Positions 7,167 to 13,937 of a stretch of 64,000 nt of DNA are shown one piece after another. The stretch comes from Mycolicibacterium diernhoferi (GTDB lineage: Bacteria > Actinomycetota > Actinomycetes > Mycobacteriales > Mycobacteriaceae), in contig NZ_CP080332.1 in assembly GCF_019456655.1 (NCBI RefSeq), positions 1,612,001 through 1,676,000 of the forward strand, in the 5' to 3' direction. Position numbers and translations under genes: made by a program. The notes below the pieces were generated by a model that worked only from the letters and a program-made list of their open reading frames with translations, was not told the DNA's origin and did not search any database. Numbering within the stretch: position 1 is the first letter of the stretch; each line of letters starts with the position of its first letter.

Positions 7167-7318
7167 TACTGCTCGGAGCATTGCTGCTGATTCTCGGTTT
7201 CGTGCTGGACGTCTATCTGCTCTGGGTGGTCGGCGTCGTTCTCCTGGTCGTCGGGGCGGTGTTCTGGGCACTCGGAGCCATCGGGCGCCCGGTCGCCGGT
7301 CGCCGCGCGTGGTTCTAG
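7163..7318 (+). CDS. DUF6131-like tiny membrane protein
   Basis: A 51-residue protein whose GTG overlaps the stop of the preceding gene. It is almost entirely a two-helix hydrophobic hairpin (ILLGALLLILGFVLDVYLL and WVVGVVLLVVGAVFWALG) ending in GRPVAGRRAWF. This matches the DUF6131 pattern, a roughly 50-residue actinobacterial family of unknown function. It is probably cotranscribed with the gene at 6933 under SigF. A role in membrane stress is only a guess. Confidence 0.75.
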   Translation: MILLGALLLILGFVLDVYLLWVVGVVLLVVGAVFWALGAIGRPVAGRRAWF

Positions 7319-7366
7319 TGGACCGTAATCGGCTTTGCGCCGTTCACAATCGGCCGCGAGGTCGAC

Positions 7367-7909
7367 GTGGACCGGCTGGAGCCTGACCGGCGCTGGAACG
7401 AGAAGGCTCGTCATGAGACGAGCACGCAAAGGCTGGACCGCAACTGGTCCAGCCTTTTGCAGGAACTCAGGGTTGTCCAGACCGGCGTCCAGCTGCTGAC
7501 CGGTCTGCTGTTGACGCTGCCGTTCCACGACGGCTTCGAGGATCTGCGCGCCGAACTGCGCATCGTCTATCTCTACACCGTCGCTTGCTCGATCGGGGCG
7601 ACCGCTCTGCTGATCGCTCCGATCGGCATCCACCGGTCGATGTTTCGCCGGCACCGGCTCGACGTGGTCGTGACGACCGCGCACCACCTCGCCAACGCGG
7701 GCATTCTGCTGCTCGGGCTGACCCTCTCGGGTGTGATGGTGCTGATCTTCGGCGCGGTGCTCGATCTGCACGCCGGCATCGTGGCAGGTCTCTGCACGGC
7801 GCTGGGCATCGTGCTCTGCTGGTTGGTGCTGCCGGTGGGGTTGCGGGCGCTCGCCGGCCCGCCGCAGTCCTCGCAACCGGCGGACACGGACCCGGACCCG
7901 GCGCGGTGA
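7367..7909 (+). CDS. DUF6328 family membrane protein
   Basis: A 180-residue protein with a hydrophilic N-terminus containing the family motif RLDRNWSSLLQELRVVQTG (about residues 22-40). Four hydrophobic segments follow (about 43-54, 70-88, 107-128 and 132-158) before a Pro/Asp-rich tail. DUF6328 proteins are actinobacterial four-pass membrane proteins of unknown function. GTG 7367 is taken as the start, but no strong ribosome binding site supports it and the first 20 codons are poorly constrained. The motif-coding segment contains two perfect hairpins (7406-7457), described separately. Confidence 0.75.
   Translation: MDRLEPDRRWNEKARHETSTQRLDRNWSSLLQELRVVQTGVQLLTGLLLTLPFHDGFEDLRAELRIVYLYTVACSIGATALLIAPIGIHRSMFRRHRLDVVVTTAHHLANAGILLLGLTLSGVMVLIFGAVLDLHAGIVAGLCTALGIVLCWLVLPVGLRALAGPPQSSQPADTDPDPAR
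7406..7457 (+). other. Two tandem perfect hairpins inside the start of a coding region
   Basis: GCTCGTC (7406-7412), loop ATGA, GACGAGC (7417-7423) is followed 4 bases later by AAAGGCTGGACC (7428-7439), loop of 6, GGTCCAGCCTTT (7446-7457) and another T. The second is a 12-bp stem with a short T run, shaped like an intrinsic terminator. Both lie 40-90 bases into the DUF6328 reading frame. They could be an attenuator, a translational control structure, or coding coincidence in a conserved motif. Confidence 0.5.
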
Positions 7910-7918
7910 CGGGCCGGC

Positions 7919-7943
7919 GTTTGTCCGCCCCTCGATCGGGTAT
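7919..7943 (+). promoter_or_regulatory. SigF promoter (GTTT-N15-GGGTAT)
   Basis: GTTT at 7919-7922 and GGGTAT at 7938-7943 with a 15-base spacer match the full SigF consensus. The predicted transcription start lies within a few bases of the ATG at 7953, so the mRNA would be nearly leaderless. Confidence 0.75.
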
Positions 7944-7952
7944 GCCGAGGTC

Positions 7953-8936
7953 ATGACCGCATTCGGGTACACCTTGATGACCGAGCAGGCTGGTCCCAAA
8001 GATCTTGTTCGCCATGCTGTTTCCGCGGAGCAGGTGGGTTTCGACTTCGAGGTCTGCAGTGACCACTACTCGCCGTGGCTGGCCACCCAGGGGCACGCCC
8101 CCAATGCGTGGCCGGTGCTGGGCGCGGTGGCCCACGCGACTTCGAACGTCGACCTGTTCTCCTACGTGACATGTCCGACGATGCGTTACCACCCCGCGGT
8201 GGTGGCCCAGCAGGCCGCCACTGTGCAGATCCTGGCCGACGGCCGGTTCACCCTGGGGCTCGGCAGCGGCGAGAACCTCAACGAGCATGTCGTCGGGCAG
8301 GGTTGGCCCGCCGCCGGGCGCCGGCTGGACATGCTCGCCGAAGCGATCAGGCTCATTCGTGAACTGCTCAGCGGCGATCTGGTGGACTTCCACGGAGAGT
8401 ACTTCAGCGTCGACTCGGCACGGGTGTGGGACGTGCCCGACGTGCCGGTCGGGCTGGCGGTGTCGATGACCGGGGACCGCTCGCTCGAACAACTGGCCGT
8501 GTTGGCGGACCACCTGGTCAACACCGCCCCGGACCGCGACGTCATCCACGGCTGGCACTCCGCTCGTCAGGGTATGGGGCTGGCCGAGGGCCGGATCATC
8601 GGCCAGCTGCCGATCTGCTGGGATCCCGACCGCGACACCGCGATTGCCCGGGCTCATGACCAGTTCCGGTGGTTCGCCGGGGGCTGGTCGGTCAACGCCG
8701 ACCTGCCCACTCCGGCCGGTTTCGCCGCAGCCACCGAGTTCGTGCGGCCCGAGGACGTCGCCGCGGAGATTCCCTGCGGACCTGATCTGGACGCCGTCGT
8801 GGCGGCGGTGAAGCCATACCGCGACGCCGGATTCACCGACATCGCGCTGGTCCAGATCGGGGGTGACAGTCAGGACCGGTTCCTGGCCGAGGCGGCCGAA
8901 CCCCTGTTGAACGCGCTGCGCTCCGAACTCGGGTGA
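7953..8936 (+). CDS. F420-dependent oxidoreductase, G6PDH-like subfamily of the luciferase-like monooxygenase fold
   Basis: A 327-residue TIM-barrel flavin-type oxidoreductase (LLM class). N-terminal FGYTLMTEQAGPKDLVRHA and EVCSDHYSPW, then VTCPTMRYHPAVVAQQAAT and LGLGSGENLNEHVVG, match the F420-dependent, G6PDH-related subfamily. It is expected to transfer hydride between coenzyme F420 and an unknown substrate in the cytoplasm. Substrate cannot be read from sequence. The exact SigF promoter just upstream places it in the stress regulon, and the F420 biosynthesis genes fbiA/fbiB lie about 46 kb away in this window. It is convergent with the haem-oxygenase-like gene. Confidence 0.88.
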   Translation: MTAFGYTLMTEQAGPKDLVRHAVSAEQVGFDFEVCSDHYSPWLATQGHAPNAWPVLGAVAHATSNVDLFSYVTCPTMRYHPAVVAQQAATVQILADGRFTLGLGSGENLNEHVVGQGWPAAGRRLDMLAEAIRLIRELLSGDLVDFHGEYFSVDSARVWDVPDVPVGLAVSMTGDRSLEQLAVLADHLVNTAPDRDVIHGWHSARQGMGLAEGRIIGQLPICWDPDRDTAIARAHDQFRWFAGGWSVNADLPTPAGFAAATEFVRPEDVAAEIPCGPDLDAVVAAVKPYRDAGFTDIALVQIGGDSQDRFLAEAAEPLLNALRSELG

Positions 8937-8956
8937 GCGGTCCGGGCGCCGGTGGC

Positions 8957-10003
8957 TCAGGCCAACGGGTGCAGCAGTGAACTGTGTTCTGCCGACCAGC
9001 ATTTCACCAGGTGCTCGGCCAGGAGGCCCTCCACGAGATCGTACGCGCGGATTCCGAACACGATGTCGTCGTTGAGTTCAGGCTCGGCCGCCAGCAGGTC
9101 CCGCACCACCTCGATGGCCCCACCGTCGTCCAACCACGCTTCGGCGTGTTGGCGGTAGAACCGGGTGCACGCCGGCGGTGCGTCCAATCGGTGCAACGCA
9201 TCAGCGAGCCGTTGTGAGTAGGGCGGGGAGGTGATCTCGGCGGCCGCGAAATGGCCGACTGCCGCACCACGCATACTGCGGTGCAGACCGAACATCGACA
9301 TCAGATTCACCACCGCCAGCGATTCCGCGGGCACCGCATTCAGATAGGCCAGGTAGGCGTCGTCCAAATCGGCGGCGGCCATGAGTTCGCCGAACAGTCG
9401 TTGATCCATGTGCGAGGCGTGCCCGGAACCGTAGTCATCGAATTCGATGGCCACGAAGGATGCTTTGGCCTGTCCGGTGAGCCGGGGTATCACCCATGCC
9501 TGCGGGTCTGCCTCCTTGAGGCGGTGCAGTGAGCGATGCACGAAGTATTCCCGCATCTGTTGCCAGGTGCCGCTGAGCAGGAACTGTGCCGGACCGCTGC
9601 CGTGCTCGGATTCGGCCGCCACCCGTTGCATCTCGTCGGCCGCGGACACCCCGTGCACATCCGGAACCCGGTCGCGCAGGTGGTCCAGGAACACCCGCTC
9701 CAACCGGCCGCGCAGGCCGATCAGGTCGGCGTCCCACTCGAAACTCGGGTCGACGCCCGCGAATCCGCGGTAAGCCAGCTCGTAGCACACATACAGCGTC
9801 AGCTGGATGTCGAGTCCCAGCGGATCCGCCGCCCCCGGCCGGACCCGGGTGAGATCCTGCACCCGCCCCGCCAGATGAGCCGTCACCGCCGCCGACGTGG
9901 GGCCGGCGGCGGCGGGTAGGGCAGGGGAGAGGCTCTTGCTGGGCGTCACGGCGGCGCGGTCGCGGGTGGCCTGGACGGCGCCTATCCGCGCACTCTCCGC
10001 CAC
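8957..10003 (-). CDS. Iron-containing redox enzyme family protein (haem-oxygenase-like fold)
   Basis: A 348-residue all-helical protein. The pattern LTLYVCYELAYRGFAG, HLRDRVPDVHG, the central EFDDYGSGHASHMDQRLF and the C-terminal FYRQHAEAWLDDGG is that of the haem-oxygenase-like di-iron group annotated as iron-containing redox enzyme. Candidate metal ligands are Glu, Asp and His in EFDDYGSGHASHMDQ and the later QHAE. The reaction is unknown; relatives oxidatively cleave amino-acid or fatty-acid chains. GTG 10003 overlaps the end of the DoxX gene, so the two form an operon; GTG 9949 is an alternative start. Confidence 0.78.
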   Translation of the reverse strand: MAESARIGAVQATRDRAAVTPSKSLSPALPAAAGPTSAAVTAHLAGRVQDLTRVRPGAADPLGLDIQLTLYVCYELAYRGFAGVDPSFEWDADLIGLRGRLERVFLDHLRDRVPDVHGVSAADEMQRVAAESEHGSGPAQFLLSGTWQQMREYFVHRSLHRLKEADPQAWVIPRLTGQAKASFVAIEFDDYGSGHASHMDQRLFGELMAAADLDDAYLAYLNAVPAESLAVVNLMSMFGLHRSMRGAAVGHFAAAEITSPPYSQRLADALHRLDAPPACTRFYRQHAEAWLDDGGAIEVVRDLLAAEPELNDDIVFGIRAYDLVEGLLAEHLVKCWSAEHSSLLHPLA

Positions 10004-10875
10004 CGCGACGACAGCTGTTCGCCACCCTGCTCAAGAGCGGTCTCGGCCAGTTCCGTGCCCCGGCGGCGCGCCTGCTCTGCCAGCGGTGCGGCCTTGTGGG
10101 CGCCCTTCTGCAATGCCAGTGCGCTGCGCTCGTAGGCCTCGGCGGCCAGCGGTGCGGCCTTGTCGGCGCCCTTCTGCAATGCCAGTGCGCTGCGTTCGAA
10201 GGCGGTGGCGGCCAACGGCGCCGCCCGGTCCTCGGCCTTGCGCAACGCGTGCGCGCTGCGCTCGTATGCGGTGGCGGCCAACGGTGCCGCCCGGTCGAGT
10301 GCGGTTTCGGCAAGTTCGCGTCCGCGCTCGACGCCGACCTGGACGCCGTGGCTCAGTTTCTCGGTGAGTTCCGCGTCGATCAGGGCGTCGTTCGACGAGG
10401 GCAGCACCGCGGAGACCTTCTCGGCCACCCGACGTCCGGCGCGGCGGCCGCGCCAGCCCAGTGACGGCTTGCCGGCGGTGTCGGCGGAGGCGAGTACCAG
10501 GCCGCCGATCAAGCTCAGATCGGTCAGGAAGCCCAGGCGTTTTTCTGCCTTGAGCGCGGGATCGCTTTCCTCCCAGAACATGTGCTTGCCCAGATTGCCC
10601 GGGACGACGGTCGCCGCCAGCAGTGCCGAGGCCACCCGCGGGATGCGGCCGGTGGCCAGCAGCAGGCCACCGCCGATCTGCACGGCGGCATTGATCCGGG
10701 CAACGGTGACGGCGTTGTCCGGGATCTGATCGGCCACCGGACTCGGGAGCGACTGCGCGGCATCCAGCGTCGGCTGCACCACCTGGGCAGCGGGCTTGAC
10801 GTCTCGGAGGGCTTCGATTCCCTGGCCGATGAACGCGGCGGACAACAGCGGGCGGGCAATTCTGCGTACCAACAT
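9982..10875 (-). CDS. DoxX-family membrane protein with a repeat-bearing C-terminal extension
   Basis: A 297-residue protein from ATG 10875 (MLVRRIARPLLSAAFIGQG), chosen because the DoxX domain begins there. The DoxX part (about residues 1-140) has about four hydrophobic segments, including ARINAAVQIGGGLLLATG and KHMFWEES. The last half is alanine-rich and helical, made of three near-identical 22-residue repeats (AAPLAATAYERSALALQKG type) plus a degenerate fourth. The repeats are not part of the usual DoxX family. DoxX proteins are linked to redox and sulfur metabolism. The downstream redox enzyme overlaps its 3' end, and a SigF-like element lies upstream. Confidence 0.8.
   Translation of the reverse strand: MLVRRIARPLLSAAFIGQGIEALRDVKPAAQVVQPTLDAAQSLPSPVADQIPDNAVTVARINAAVQIGGGLLLATGRIPRVASALLAATVVPGNLGKHMFWEESDPALKAEKRLGFLTDLSLIGGLVLASADTAGKPSLGWRGRRAGRRVAEKVSAVLPSSNDALIDAELTEKLSHGVQVGVERGRELAETALDRAAPLAATAYERSAHALRKAEDRAAPLAATAFERSALALQKGADKAAPLAAEAYERSALALQKGAHKAAPLAEQARRRGTELAETALEQGGEQLSSRWRRVRG
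10100..10297. repeat. Three tandem 66-bp coding repeats in the DoxX gene
   Basis: Units at 10100-10165, 10166-10231 and 10232-10297 are similar base by base; the first two are nearly identical. Each encodes 22 residues of amphipathic helix ending in Arg or Lys. A shortened fourth copy lies just 5' on the plus strand (about 10078-10099). The unit length is an exact multiple of 3, so copy-number change would keep the frame. Confidence 0.85.
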
Positions 10876-10885
10876 GGGCCAGGAG

Positions 10886-10910
10886 TGCCCGCCGGGCGGA
10901 CTTTGCAAAC
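10886..10910 (-). promoter_or_regulatory. SigF-like promoter for the DoxX operon (GTTT-N16-GGGCA)
   Basis: On the minus strand GTTT (10910-10907), 16 bases, then GGGCA (10890-10886) has the same one-base deviation from the SigF -10 as the element at 5288-5312. It ends 10 bases before the DoxX ATG. Confidence 0.4.
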
Positions 10911-10973
10911 CAGTTCGGGGCGGGATCTGATCTAGAAAAGGATGGCCGACCGGCGACCGAATCCCGATGGCGG

Positions 10974-11180
10974 TCAGTCGCGGCGGTCGGCGTCATCCGC
11001 GTCGAAACCCGCGGCGGCATCCTCGTCTTGCTCCTGCCAATCCGCTTCCGGCGCCTCCATGGGCGGCCCGACCGACCCGAGGTTGGGCGCCTCCTCATCG
11101 GGGACGACTTCGGAGGCCTGGCGAAACTGTTCGGCGGCGTCGGCCGCCGGAACATCGTCGGGTACGTCCTGGCTTGTCAT
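10974..11180 (-). CDS. Small acidic hypothetical protein
   Basis: A 68-residue, strongly acidic protein from ATG 11180 (MTSQDVPDDVPAADAAEQF), ending EDAAAGFDADDADRRD. It has no cysteine or hydrophobic segment and is probably disordered. I do not recognise a named family, although short acidic proteins of this kind are common in mycobacteria. An exact SigF promoter lies just upstream, so it is very likely a stress-induced protein. The longer frame starting at 11243 would include that promoter and is rejected. Confidence 0.65.
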   Translation of the reverse strand: MTSQDVPDDVPAADAAEQFRQASEVVPDEEAPNLGSVGPPMEAPEADWQEQDEDAAAGFDADDADRRD

Positions 11181-11190
11181 AGCCGGGTGA

Positions 11191-11215
11191 TTACCCAGGT
11201 CTGGGCGGCCGAAAC
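11191..11215 (-). promoter_or_regulatory. SigF promoter (GTTT-N15-GGGTAA)
   Basis: On the minus strand GTTT (11215-11212), 15 bases, GGGTAA (11196-11191). This is an exact consensus match ending 10 bases before the ATG at 11180. Confidence 0.75.
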
Positions 11216-11279
11216 GGCGCGGACGACCGCCATGTTTGAGCATCCCATGGTTCTGGGTACAGGGCGTCTCGTGCAGAAA

Positions 11280-11402
11280 TCAGGCCATCATCGGACCGAG
11301 CATCAGAAATGCGGCGCCGTACACACCGATGGCGAACAGAACGGCAATGATCAGGACCACGGCTACCGCGATGAGTATTCCGCGCAACGTGTGGTTGCTC
11401 AT
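11280..11402 (-). CDS. 40-residue single-pass membrane microprotein
   Basis: Reading the minus strand from ATG 11402 gives a 40-residue frame that stops at 11280. It begins MSNHTLRGILIAVAVVLIIA and ends AAFLMLGPMMA. It is a short polar N-terminus with one Arg followed by an uninterrupted hydrophobic helix, a typical small membrane protein. There is no obvious ribosome binding site; a SigF-like element ends 10 bases before the ATG, so a short leader is likely. It is divergent from rsbW-sigF. Function is unknown; the evidence is composition, position and promoter. Confidence 0.6.
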   Translation of the reverse strand: MSNHTLRGILIAVAVVLIIAVLFAIGVYGAAFLMLGPMMA

Positions 11403-11411
11403 GCCGCAGGA

Positions 11412-11437
11412 TTACCCCATGTGGGTCGGGGTGACAC
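11412..11437 (-). promoter_or_regulatory. SigF-like promoter of the microprotein (GTGT-N16-GGGTAA)
   Basis: On the minus strand GTGT (11437-11434), 16 bases, GGGTAA (11417-11412). The -10 is perfect and the -35 has one mismatch. It is back to back with the rsbW promoter 27 bases away. Confidence 0.45.
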
Positions 11438-11463
11438 ACCAGCGAGGCGGTGCAGCACCGTTG

Positions 11464-11489
11464 GTTAACGACGATCAGATGTGGGGTAA
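11464..11489 (+). promoter_or_regulatory. Autoregulatory SigF promoter of rsbW-sigF (GTTA-N16-GGGTAA)
   Basis: GTTA at 11464-11467 and GGGTAA at 11484-11489 with a 16-base spacer; one mismatch in the -35. SigF-dependent transcription of its own operon from a promoter upstream of the anti-sigma gene is established in mycobacteria. A GGGAGG ribosome binding site follows before the ATG at 11518. Confidence 0.65.
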
Positions 11490-11517
11490 CCTCCGAGCGG
11501 ACTCAGCGGGAGGTCAG

Positions 11518-11943
11518 ATGGTGCAGGGTACGGGCACGTACGACGGCGCAGTCGTCGGAGACAGATCGGTCGAATTTCGGGTGGCCGCCACGGTGGAGAA
11601 CCTGGCTGTGTTGCGTGCGCTGGTCGCCGCCGTTGCCACGTTCGAGGATCTGGATTTCGATGCGGTCTCCGATCTGCGGTTGGCCGTGGATGAGGCGGCG
11701 ACCCGCCTGATCCGGTCGGCCGCCGCGGGGTCGGCGTTGGTCGTGCGGGTGGAACCGCGCGATGACGCGGTTGTCGTGCACGCCTCCACCAAGTGCGAGA
11801 CCGACGAGGACACCATTGTGTCTCCCGGCAGCTTCAGCTGGCACGTCCTCAGCTCGCTCACCGACGAGGTCAGCACGTTCAACGGCGCCGGACGGGTCTT
11901 CGGGATTTCGCTCACTGCGAGACGAGCGAGCCTGTTGCAGTGA
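11518..11943 (+). CDS. rsbW: Anti-sigma-F factor RsbW/UsfX
   Basis: A 141-residue HATPase_c (GHKL) protein starting at ATG 11518 behind GGGAGG. A frame opening at 11236 would contain the promoter and is rejected. FRVAATVENLAVLRALVAA and SDLRLAVDEAATRLIR (the N-box helix with conserved Asp and Glu) are typical of RsbW/SpoIIAB-type anti-sigma factors. It binds SigF and is countered by anti-anti-sigma proteins. Its stop overlaps the sigF start (GTGA), giving coupled translation. Confidence 0.88.
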   Translation: MVQGTGTYDGAVVGDRSVEFRVAATVENLAVLRALVAAVATFEDLDFDAVSDLRLAVDEAATRLIRSAAAGSALVVRVEPRDDAVVVHASTKCETDEDTIVSPGSFSWHVLSSLTDEVSTFNGAGRVFGISLTARRASLLQ

Positions 11944-12692
11944 CCTCGGAATACGCCGATGTCCTGGAGATGTTCCGCGAACTACGCGAACTTCCCGCTG
12001 ACTCAACAGAATTCGCGCGTCAACGGGAGAAGATCGTGCAGCGGTGCCTGCCGCTGGCGGACCACATCGCGCGCCGATTCGAAGGGCGTGGTGAGGCCCG
12101 CGACGATCTGGTCCAGGTAGCGCGCGTCGGTCTGGTCAACGCGGTCAACCGTTTTGACGTCGATGCCGGTTCGGATTTCGCCTCCTACGCGGTTCCGACC
12201 ATCATGGGCGAGGTGCGCCGGCACTTTCGGGACAACGGTTGGTCGGTCAAGGTGCCACGCCGGCTCAAGGAGCTGCATCTGCGGCTCGGCGCTGCCACCG
12301 CGGAGCTGTCGCAACGGCTCGGGCACGCACCGACCGCCTCGGAGCTGGCAGCCGAACTCGGTATGGACCGGCAGGAAGTCGTCGAGGGATTGATCGCGGG
12401 CAGCTCGTACAACACGCTGTCCATCGACAGCGGTGGTTCCGGCGACGACGAGGCCCCGGCGATCGCCGATACGCTCGGGTCCCCGGACGACGCGCTGGAC
12501 CAGATCGAGAATCGGGAGGCGCTGCGCCCACTGCTGGCGACCCTGCCCGAACGCGAGCGGACCGTGCTCATACTTCGGTTCTTCGAATCGATGACCCAGT
12601 CCCAGATCGCCGAGCGAGTGGGCATCTCGCAGATGCATGTGTCGCGGCTGCTGGCGAAATCGCTGGCGCGCCTGCGTGACGAGCTGCAGTAG
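11940..12692 (+). CDS. sigF: RNA polymerase sigma factor SigF
   Basis: A 250-residue SigB/SigF/SigG-type sigma-70 factor, GTG start overlapping the rsbW stop. Region 2 is seen in DDLVQVARVGLVNAVNRFD and FASYAVPTIMGEVRRHFRD, region 3 in SQRLGHAPTASELAAELGM, and region 4 in LPERERTVLILRFFESMTQ followed by the helix-turn-helix IAERVGISQMHVSRLLAKSL. It directs transcription from GTTT-N15-17-GGGTA promoters under stress and in stationary phase; several such sites lie within 6 kb. It is tail to tail with the STAS protein gene. Confidence 0.95.
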   Translation: MTSEYADVLEMFRELRELPADSTEFARQREKIVQRCLPLADHIARRFEGRGEARDDLVQVARVGLVNAVNRFDVDAGSDFASYAVPTIMGEVRRHFRDNGWSVKVPRRLKELHLRLGAATAELSQRLGHAPTASELAAELGMDRQEVVEGLIAGSSYNTLSIDSGGSGDDEAPAIADTLGSPDDALDQIENREALRPLLATLPERERTVLILRFFESMTQSQIAERVGISQMHVSRLLAKSLARLRDELQ

Positions 12693-12696
12693 CGGT

Positions 12697-13032
12697 TCAG
12701 CTCGCTTCGCGCAGACCGGACAGTGCATGATCGGGGTCGCAGATCTGCAACATCCGTTCGACTGCGGCGCTGGTCAGCATGCTCCACTGCGCACCCTCGG
12801 CCGCAGCCTGCACGCCCACCTTGTGGATGGCCGAAAAAGCTTCTGCGGCAAAGAATGTCACGCCGCTGAGGTCGAGGATGAGTCTGTCGGCGTTGCGCAG
12901 GCGCAGCTGGATGTGGGCGCTGAACTCGTCGGTGTTGGCGGCGTCGAGCTCGCCTTCCACGGTCACGACCACCGTTGACGGCGGGCAGGCCTGGGTATCG
13001 TAACGTGCGCGATTGTGGGTGGAATACGTCAT
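12697..13032 (-). CDS. STAS-domain anti-anti-sigma factor
   Basis: A 111-residue protein from ATG 13032 behind GAGGGAG. The STAS fold is seen in TVVVTVEGELDAANTDEFSA and LILDLSGVTFFAAEAFSAIH. At the usual phosphorylation loop (normally DxSG then a Ser) the motif is DLSGVTFFA, so Thr may replace the regulatory Ser. It probably binds an RsbW-type anti-sigma factor, and the adjacent RsbW is the obvious candidate. It is convergent with sigF at a 4-base gap. Confidence 0.85.
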   Translation of the reverse strand: MTYSTHNRARYDTQACPPSTVVVTVEGELDAANTDEFSAHIQLRLRNADRLILDLSGVTFFAAEAFSAIHKVGVQAAAEGAQWSMLTSAAVERMLQICDPDHALSGLREAS

Positions 13033-13367
13033 TGTGACTCCCTCGGTCGGAAAGCACTCCGATGAACCTGATGGTGCTGGGACGCGTCGACGTGTTCCGG
13101 TCCGGAGAATGAAAGCCGCTCGTAGCCATGAGCGAGAGATAATTACCACGTTGTCAGTGCTGAACCACGTGGTCTGAATGCCGGTCGATGGCAATGACGC
13201 GTCTTGCCCGGCTGTGAACTCAACCTGTTCTCGACCCTACGCCACATCACCCGTCAGGACAATCGCCTGACGAATCAGGTGGCGCGGGTCTCCACGCCGG
13301 CTATTTTTGGCGCGAACGTCCGCCACCCGGGCATCCGGGCGGACGGACGCCGGTACACACTGATGCC
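13033..13367. other. Intergenic region between the STAS gene and the nucleotidyltransferase
   Basis: About 335 bases with no gene I can support. It holds a perfect 10-base palindrome ACCACGTGGT (13164-13173). It also holds a hairpin CGTCAGG (13252-13258) / CCTGACG (13266-13272) with a 7-base loop, followed by an AT-rich patch CTATTTTTGG. The STAS gene's ribosome binding site is at its left end. No SigF-type promoter was found here. A TACACA/CACACT -10-like element sits just before ATG 13368. Confidence 0.5.
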
Positions 13368-13934
13368 ATGACCAGTGATGCCACCGCGGCCGGCATGGTG
13401 CTGGCCGCCGGCGCCGGAACCCGGTATGGAATGCCGAAAGTCCTTGCCGAGAACGGCATTTGGTTGCAGAAGGCGGTGGCGGCGCTGGCCGGCGGCGGGT
13501 GCGACGAGGTGATCGTCGTCTTGGGTGCGGCCGGCCCGGACCGGGTGGACCTTCCCGCGCCCGCGCGGGCCGTGCACGCCCGAGGGTGGGCGGACGGGTT
13601 GTCGGCGTCCCTGCGGGCGGGGCTAGAGGCATTGACCGTCGACTCCGGCGCTGTCTTTGCCGTCGCGCATCCGGTCGACACGCCCGACGTCGGGGCGGCG
13701 GTGGTGAGCCGGGTCCTGCAGGCCGCCCGGGCATCGGATTCGGGCCTGGCCCGAGCGGTCTACCTAGGGCGACCGGGACATCCGGTCGTGCTGGCCCGCC
13801 GACACTGGCCGGCGCTGCTGGGCGAACTGCGCGGCGATGTCGGAGCCGGGCCGTTCCTGCGGGCCCGCGCCGACGTCATCGCCGTCGAATGCGGGGATCT
13901 GGCCACCGGGGCCGATATCGACACGCCGGCCTGA
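13368..13934 (+). CDS. MobA/MocA-like nucleotidyltransferase family protein
   Basis: A 188-residue NTP-transferase of the MobA/MocA type, with the nucleotide-binding loop MVLAAGAGTRYGMPKVLAE (about residues 8-26). The usual acidic metal motif is shifted: HPVDTPDVG (about 104-112) occupies the place of the family's PxD. HARGWADGLSASLRAGLEA is the family's substrate-loop motif. Family members attach CMP or GMP to molybdopterin cofactor. Other molybdenum genes are not nearby, so the substrate is uncertain. Confidence 0.8.
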   Translation: MTSDATAAGMVLAAGAGTRYGMPKVLAENGIWLQKAVAALAGGGCDEVIVVLGAAGPDRVDLPAPARAVHARGWADGLSASLRAGLEALTVDSGAVFAVAHPVDTPDVGAAVVSRVLQAARASDSGLARAVYLGRPGHPVVLARRHWPALLGELRGDVGAGPFLRARADVIAVECGDLATGADIDTPA

Positions 13935-13937
13935 GAA

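Noticed and set aside
11191..11439. 82-residue minus-strand frame over the sigF upstream region
   Set aside because: His/Arg-rich with no domain; the hydrophobic 40-residue frame in a different reading phase (11280-11402) has better composition and a promoter.
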